Source: Paraburkholderia azotifigens
GTDB lineage: Bacteria > Pseudomonadota > Gammaproteobacteria > Burkholderiales > Burkholderiaceae
DNA: 64,000 nt
NCBI RefSeq assembly: GCF_007995085.1
Contig: NZ_VOQS01000005.1
Coordinates: 1,240,001 to 1,304,000 of the forward strand
Direction of reading: 5' to 3'
Numbering within the stretch: the stretch's first letter is position 1; every line of letters starts with the position of its first letter. Below the pieces are notes generated by a model. That model was given only the letters and a program-made list of their open reading frames with translations, did no database searches and had not been told where the DNA came from. The position numbers were made by a program, and so were the translations under genes. Of the stretch, positions 59,772 through 64,000 are shown one piece after another.

Positions 59772-60077
59772 ATGGACAGGCATGCAGTGCATTACAGGCG
59801 CCACGTCATCATCCCACTTGCATCCGTGGCCGCTCGCGGATATGCGGCCAGCGTATTCGTCACCGGCCCGAGCGGACGGCGTAAAGCCTTTGGGATCCTC
59901 GGCTACTTTTCTTCCGAGGAAGAGGCGATCGAGTACGCGACGTCATGCGCCAAAGCCCGCATCGAAGGCAATCTGATGCCGGGCCTGCCACGCAAGCTCA
60001 GTGCCGTACGGCACTGGTTCCTGCGCCACGGCATGCGCCGTCAAGCGGGGCTGTCCGCAGCCAATCCCTGGGATTGA
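59772..60077 (+). CDS. Conserved small hypothetical protein
   Basis: A 101-residue protein. The start at ATG 59772 is decided by GGAGG, which lies seven bases ahead. The ATG at 59766 is too close to it. The sequence (VHYRRHVIIPLASVAARGYAASVFVTGPSGRRKAFGILGYFSSEEEAIEYATSCAKARIEG) suggests an alpha/beta fold with a helix in the EEEAIEYATSCA region, reminiscent of small DUF-type proteins in Burkholderia that accompany stress genes. The C-terminus is basic. I cannot name the family or a function. Confidence 0.65.
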   Translation: MDRHAVHYRRHVIIPLASVAARGYAASVFVTGPSGRRKAFGILGYFSSEEEAIEYATSCAKARIEGNLMPGLPRKLSAVRHWFLRHGMRRQAGLSAANPWD

Positions 60078-60367
60078 TCGGACAATTTATCGTGCAATTC
60101 GCGCGCAATTTTTGGCGCGCGTTCTCGACACGCAAACTAAACCGAAGCGTCCGATAATCAGAGAGCTTCGACACGCCGCGTTCCCTGCGCAGGCACGCAC
60201 GGCGGTCATTGCCGCCCTCGCCTCCATTGGGATGCGCGAATCTCTGGCTGTCGGCGCGTGTTTTTCACCTGTCAGGCCTGCCAATTGCTCGTTTTTTGTC
60301 TGATATATGACGCGAGCAGCCGGTTTATCATGGCCCGCTCACGTTATTCGATCGACCGTCAGTACGT

Positions 60368-61279
60368 ATGATGACCACCCGAAAGATTTTGATGATTCTC
60401 GCCGGCCTCGTGCTCGGCGCGGCATTGACCACGTACCTCATGGTGCTTCAGGCGGACCGCCGCGCAACGGCGGAAGCGACTGCAGGCATGGATGAGTCCG
60501 CCAACCCTCCCGCCGCCGATTCGCGCGTCAGCGAAAATCACATGACGGAAGGCAGCATCGGTTCGTCGACCCTGCCGCCGGGTGCGGGCACGAAGAGCGC
60601 TGCCGTTCGGCAGCAGCCGATCGTACCGGCGCCCGCGCCCGCAGCGCCCGCCCCGATGACGGCAGCGCCTGCGCCCGCTGCGCCTGCACCCGCGCCTACG
60701 GCTGCGGCTCCTGCTGCGCCCGCACCTGCGCCTTCGACGAGCATGGCGATCACGCAGCAAAACCTGCAGCAGCAAGCTCAACCTCAGCCGAAGCCGGCGC
60801 CGTCGGCGGCTGTCGCCTCGGTGAACGTGCCCGATGCGGCGACACCGAAGGTCGCGCCCGCCCCGCGCTCGCAGCGCGGTCGCGACAGCCTGGACCGCCG
60901 CGCCGCGGCGTATCAGGGCGCGACACCGGAAACGGACGAACTCGTGCGACAGTCGTCGAAGCTCGATCCGTTGTTGCCGCCTCCCGCTGCGGCCGCGCCT
61001 CCGACCCTCAACAGCGCGAATATGGACCAGCACAACACGTATCGCGGGTCGTACCATTCGGGCGCGGCGCAGACCGATCAACTCGTGCGCGACTCGGCCA
61101 AGCTCGATCCCTCGTTGCCGCCGCCCGATATGTCGGCGGTGCGCGCCGCGGCGGAGCAACAGGCTCGCAGCACGAAGCCGACCACCAACACGAACACGAA
61201 TCCCGTTGCTGCCGCGCTGACGGATCAACTGGTGCGCGACTCCGCCAAGCTCGATCCTTCGCTGCCGCCGCCGAAATAA
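60368..61279 (+). CDS. Membrane-anchored Pro/Ala-rich protein with three peptide repeats
   Basis: A 303-residue protein with an N-terminal membrane anchor or uncleaved signal (ILMILAGLVLGAALTTYLMVL). A long alanine/proline region (residues ~80-125, APAPAAPAP-like) follows, such as proteins use to span the periplasm or cell wall. The C-terminal half has three copies of a repeat: TDELVRQSSKLDPLLPPP, TDQLVRDSAKLDPSLPPP twice, the last at the very C-terminus. The low-complexity linker plus peptide repeats suggest an envelope-spanning or display protein. No known domain is seen. The start has two adjacent ATGs and no clear binding site. A strong terminator follows. Confidence 0.7.
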   Translation: MMTTRKILMILAGLVLGAALTTYLMVLQADRRATAEATAGMDESANPPAADSRVSENHMTEGSIGSSTLPPGAGTKSAAVRQQPIVPAPAPAAPAPMTAAPAPAAPAPAPTAAAPAAPAPAPSTSMAITQQNLQQQAQPQPKPAPSAAVASVNVPDAATPKVAPAPRSQRGRDSLDRRAAAYQGATPETDELVRQSSKLDPLLPPPAAAAPPTLNSANMDQHNTYRGSYHSGAAQTDQLVRDSAKLDPSLPPPDMSAVRAAAEQQARSTKPTTNTNTNPVAAALTDQLVRDSAKLDPSLPPPK

Positions 61280-61304
61280 GCTGAATCCCCGGATGAAAGC
61301 CAAC

Positions 61305-61340
61305 ACAGCGCCGCTGCTCACGCAGCGGCGCTGTTTTTTT
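61305..61340 (+). terminator. Terminator after the repeat-containing gene
   Basis: A perfect 12-base stem (ACAGCGCCGCTG / CAGCGGCGCTGT) with a six-base loop, followed by a T run, lies 26 bases after the stop codon. Confidence 0.88.
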
Positions 61341-61376
61341 AAGGTTTCGTCAGATCAATCACGCGGCTCAAAAACC

Positions 61377-62234
61377 TCAAACGGGGAAATCGGTGGATTG
61401 CGACAATGCCTTCCACGTCTGCGTTTCCGTCGTCACGAACGCGTTCTTCTCGGCGATCGCCTTCAGTGTGTCGGTGCCGAGCGGCAGACGCACGGGCGGC
61501 GTTTGCGCATCGACGAGCGTCACGACGGCCGTCGCCAGCTTCTCCGGATCGCCCGGCTGGTTGTGGTTCAAGTCGACAGCAATGCGGCGCACGTTGCCTG
61601 AAGTATCGTCGTAATCGCCAATGATCTCCTTGCCGACCACGAGCGACGACCCATCCAGAAAGTCCGTGCGGAAGTAGCCCGGCTCGACAACGGTCGCGTG
61701 AATGCCGAGCGGCTTCAGTTCCGCGTGCAGCGCTTCCGTGATGCCTTCGACGGCGAACTTCGTCGAACAGTACACGCCGAAGCCCGCGCCCGAGCGATAG
61801 CCGCCGATCGACGACATGTTGATCACGTGCCCCGAACGCTGCTTGCGCATCACGGGCAGCACGGCGCGCGTCACGTTCAGCAGACCGAATACGTTGGTGT
61901 CGTACATGCGGCGCACGTCGGCGTCGCTCGATTCCTCGACGGCTGCCAGCAGACCGAAGCCCGCGTTGTTGATCAGCACGTCGATCCCGCCGAACTTTTC
62001 GACAGCCGCCTCGACGGCCGCTTTCGCCTGCGCTGCGTCCGTCACGTCGAGCGCGACGGGCAGCAAGGCGGGCGATTCGCCCAGCCGCTCGACGATCGCG
62101 GCGGCATTGCGGCCCGCAGCGACGACGGCATTGCCATCGGCCAGCGCTGCCTTGGCGATCAGCGCACCCAGACCGCGCGATGCGCCCGTGATGAACCAGA
62201 CGCGCTTGAACTGCTGTTTCGTGACGTTGCTCAT
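61377..62234 (-). CDS. Short-chain dehydrogenase/reductase (SDR)
   Basis: A 285-residue classical-type SDR oxidoreductase. RVWFITGASRGLGALIAKAAL is the NAD(P)-binding site, GGIDVLINNAGFGLLAAVEE the NNAG motif, and INMSSIGGYRSGAGFGVYCSTKFAVEG the catalytic serine and YxxxK. VEPGYFRTDFLD follows, and the extended C-terminus is typical of 'oxidoreductase' SDRs of unknown substrate. The ATG at 62234 follows GAAGGAG. The LysR gene is divergent with 117 bases between starts. That pairing is common for SDRs of this kind and suggests control by the LysR protein, possibly in response to electrophiles. Confidence 0.88.
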   Translation of the reverse strand: MSNVTKQQFKRVWFITGASRGLGALIAKAALADGNAVVAAGRNAAAIVERLGESPALLPVALDVTDAAQAKAAVEAAVEKFGGIDVLINNAGFGLLAAVEESSDADVRRMYDTNVFGLLNVTRAVLPVMRKQRSGHVINMSSIGGYRSGAGFGVYCSTKFAVEGITEALHAELKPLGIHATVVEPGYFRTDFLDGSSLVVGKEIIGDYDDTSGNVRRIAVDLNHNQPGDPEKLATAVVTLVDAQTPPVRLPLGTDTLKAIAEKNAFVTTETQTWKALSQSTDFPV

Positions 62235-62351
62235 TTGCTGCTCCTTCGTTCGTGGTGAAAGTGGAACGAAGAATAGGACGTCCGATTCGCATAAACTAGC
62301 CGTCAAATGCTGGACTGATAATCAACCTTTATTTGCTAATCGGAGAGCGCC

Positions 62352-63281
62352 GTGAACGAGGTCCGCGCCATTTCGATCTTTGTCCGCGCGGCGACGCTGG
62401 GCAATCTGCGCAAAGCTGCCGTCGATCAGGGCATTTCGCCCCAAGCGGCCAGCCACGCCGTGATGCAGCTCGAAAAATCGCTCGGCGTGCGTCTGTTTCA
62501 TCGGACCACGCGCAAGCTGAGCCTGACGGAAGAAGGCGAGCGGCTGCTGCAAAGCGTGGAGCCGGCGCTGGCCACGCTGTCGACGGCGATCGACGACGCC
62601 CGCCGCGCGAAAGACGAAGTCGCCGGTCCGCTGCGCGTGAGCGCGCCGATGGCGCTCGGCCGCGCGGTGCTGTGGCCCGTCGTGCTCGAATTCGCCGCCC
62701 TTTATCCCGACGTGCAACTGGATGTGCGTTTCGACGATCACTTCACCGATCTCGTCAGCGATCGCGCCGACGTCGGCTTTCGCGGCGGCTCGCCGCCGTC
62801 GGGCGGCGCGATCGCGCGGCGGCTGTTGCCCATTCAGCTGATCGTGTGCGCATCGCCGGCGTATATCGAACGGCATGGCAAGCCGATGTCCGTCGAAGAC
62901 CTGGACACGCACCGCTGCACAGGCTATCGGCGCGCGAACACAGGCAAGCAGGCGCCGTGGGAATTTCTGATCGGCAATGAGATCGTGTATCGCGACGTGG
63001 CGGCGACGTTGTGCGCGAACGATATCGACGCGGAAACAGCGGCTGTTCTGGCAGGACTGGCGATTGGCCAGCTGGGCAGTTTTTCGGCCGTCGAGCACAT
63101 TCGCAGCGGACGGCTCGTGCCGCTGCTCACGCAGCATGTGACGCAGCGCGAGTCGATCTACGTCTACTACCGCAGCCGCACCGAGCAGCCGCTGCGCGTG
63201 CGGACGTTCATCGACTTCATGATCGCGCGGCTCGCGGACAACCGGAATTACTTTCTCGAGCCTGCGGAATTGCGTACATAG
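62352..63281 (+). CDS. LysR-type regulator divergent from the SDR gene
   Basis: A 309-residue LysR-type regulator of the CrgA/DmlR-like group: AISIFVRAATLGNLRKAAVDQGISPQAASHAVMQLE, VRLFHRTTRKLSLTEEGERLL, then effector segments DVGFRGGSPPSGGAIARRLLP. It starts with GTG at 62352, following GGAGA by five to six bases. It is divergent from the SDR gene, the expected target, and shares its 117-base promoter region. Confidence 0.85.
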   Translation: MNEVRAISIFVRAATLGNLRKAAVDQGISPQAASHAVMQLEKSLGVRLFHRTTRKLSLTEEGERLLQSVEPALATLSTAIDDARRAKDEVAGPLRVSAPMALGRAVLWPVVLEFAALYPDVQLDVRFDDHFTDLVSDRADVGFRGGSPPSGGAIARRLLPIQLIVCASPAYIERHGKPMSVEDLDTHRCTGYRRANTGKQAPWEFLIGNEIVYRDVAATLCANDIDAETAAVLAGLAIGQLGSFSAVEHIRSGRLVPLLTQHVTQRESIYVYYRSRTEQPLRVRTFIDFMIARLADNRNYFLEPAELRT

Positions 63282-63300
63282 CGCTGCTTGAGCAAAAACA

Positions 63301-63338
63301 GTCGCGCGCTTCCGCGCATACGGCGGGAAGCGCGCGAC
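63301..63338 (-). terminator. Terminator of the M1 aminopeptidase-like gene
   Basis: A perfect 13-base stem (GTCGCGCGCTTCC / GGAAGCGCGCGAC) with a 12-base loop. Read on the minus strand it is followed after two bases by TTTTT and lies 24 bases beyond the stop codon of the M1-like gene. Confidence 0.85.
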
Positions 63339-63362
63339 GTGCTGCGGCTCAGACTGCGCGCA

Positions 63363-64000
63363 TTACGGCGTCTTGTTGCGCGGCTTCAGCTTGCCCTGAT
63401 AACGCAGGATCGGACGAACCGTTTCGGCCTGCGGCGCGACCAGCAACTGACGACGCGCCATCGCACTCACCGGCGGCGTGATCGAGCCGATCGTGGTGGC
63501 GCGCGAAGGATCGGCGAGGCCAGAATTCACGAGCATCTTCGCTTCCATCTGCAGGTTGGTCAGCAGCACAGGATCCGTCAACGCACTGCTTTGCGCGAGC
63601 AACTGGCTCCACGCGTTGTCGCCGTAGTTCGTCACGTAGTAGTCGAGCCCGCTCGGATCCGCGACGACGGCCGAGCAACCATTGACCCGCACCTGCGTCT
63701 GCGTGTCCTGCAGTGCCACCGTCTTGCGTCGCGCGAGACCTTCGCCGTACGCGAGCGTCAACGGAATCGTCCATTGAATGCCCGGATACAGGTTCTGGTT
63801 CGGATACGGCGACTGCTTCAGCGTGACGACGGTCTGATTGCTCGTCAGATCGCACTGCGTATCGAGCGACACGAGCGGCACGCCCGTTTGCCGCACGAAG
63901 CTGTCGCCGATCGCAACCATTGGCTCGCCGCTCGCCTTCGCCAATTCGTCCCACAGACGCTTCGGCGTCGAGTTGCCGAGTGCGTAGTCCGCCAGATACG
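63363..64000 (-). CDS. M1-family aminopeptidase-like protein, C-terminal part
   Basis: The last ~212 residues of a gene that begins beyond the window. The visible part (LADYALGNSTPKRLWDELAKASGEPMVAIGDSFVRQTGVPLV, then PYPNQNLYPGIQWTIPLTLAYGEGL) matches the region after the active site in M1 (ERAP/gluzincin) metallopeptidases. There the helical segment FVRQTGVPLV corresponds to W/F-TxQ-GYPxV. The HExxH zinc site would lie upstream, outside the window. It ends in a short basic tail (LRYQGKLKPRNKTP). The frame stays open to the edge. The zinc motif cannot be checked, so activity is not established. Confidence 0.8.
   Translation of the reverse strand, partial: YLADYALGNSTPKRLWDELAKASGEPMVAIGDSFVRQTGVPLVSLDTQCDLTSNQTVVTLKQSPYPNQNLYPGIQWTIPLTLAYGEGLARRKTVALQDTQTQVRVNGCSAVVADPSGLDYYVTNYGDNAWSQLLAQSSALTDPVLLTNLQMEAKMLVNSGLADPSRATTIGSITPPVSAMARRQLLVAPQAETVRPILRYQGKLKPRNKTP

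Overview
The window is about 64% GC, densely packed, and reads as chromosomal DNA of a soil or plant-associated member of the Burkholderiaceae, most likely Paraburkholderia or a close relative. The reasons are a DUF3331 gene, AaeXAB-type aromatic-acid efflux, seven LysR-type regulators, a CioAB-type quinol oxidase, uronate catabolism, strong GC at third codon positions, and no phage genes. I saw no rRNA, tRNA or CRISPR array. One complete IS630-family element is present.

Layout. 1-13 kb: two large paralogous winged-helix/ATPase regulators (1-2513, cut by the window edge, and 10070-13021) bracket an AraC regulator and a four-gene FUSC/outer-membrane-factor/AaeX/AaeA efflux operon with a divergent YhaJ-like LysR gene. 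13-23 kb: a truncated metallo-beta-lactamase-fold gene, a cyclic-nucleotide-domain/thioredoxin-reductase-like flavoprotein and an HD-like protein with a changed HD pair. These are followed by a translationally coupled FAD-monooxygenase / tri-haem cytochrome c / 2Fe-2S / molybdopterin hydroxylase cluster of the nicotinate-isoquinoline type, then a LysR gene overlapping a small membrane-protein gene. 24-29 kb: a YdeP/FdhF-like molybdopterin protein overlapping cioA, then cioB and a terminator. 29-34 kb: hydrolase, LysR, DUF3331 and AraC genes, then the IS630 element with 26-bp inverted repeats and TA duplications. 34-39 kb: a three-PAS histidine kinase with a FixJ-type response regulator, a single-domain receiver, a gap holding a possible small RNA and a 14-bp tandem repeat, and a PilZ protein.

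39-49 kb: VOC protein, two convergent LysR genes, a redoxin with a repeat tail and D-cysteine desulfhydrase. Next comes a bufferin (copper-binding RiPP) cluster carrying two different precursors (BufA1 and BufA2 types), a DoxX protein, an alpha/beta hydrolase without its nucleophile, the DUF692 MNIO enzyme and the DUF2063 partner. A tautomerase and Ohr follow. 49-56 kb: methylmalonate-semialdehyde dehydrogenase with a divergent LysR gene, a decayed gene, a large hybrid kinase and a DddQ-like cupin. 56-60 kb: a uronate module (MFS transporter, LacI repressor, uronate dehydrogenase) tied together by a shared palindromic operator. 60-64 kb: a secreted or anchored proline/alanine-rich protein with three near-identical peptide repeats, an SDR/LysR divergent pair, and the C-terminal part of an M1 aminopeptidase-like gene at the edge.

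The most interesting part is the bufferin region at 43.9-47.6 kb. It combines two precursor classes with one enzyme pair, a promoter flanked by 15-bp repeats, a hairpin between precursor and enzyme genes, and a catalytically altered hydrolase that I do not know as a standard bufferin-cluster component.
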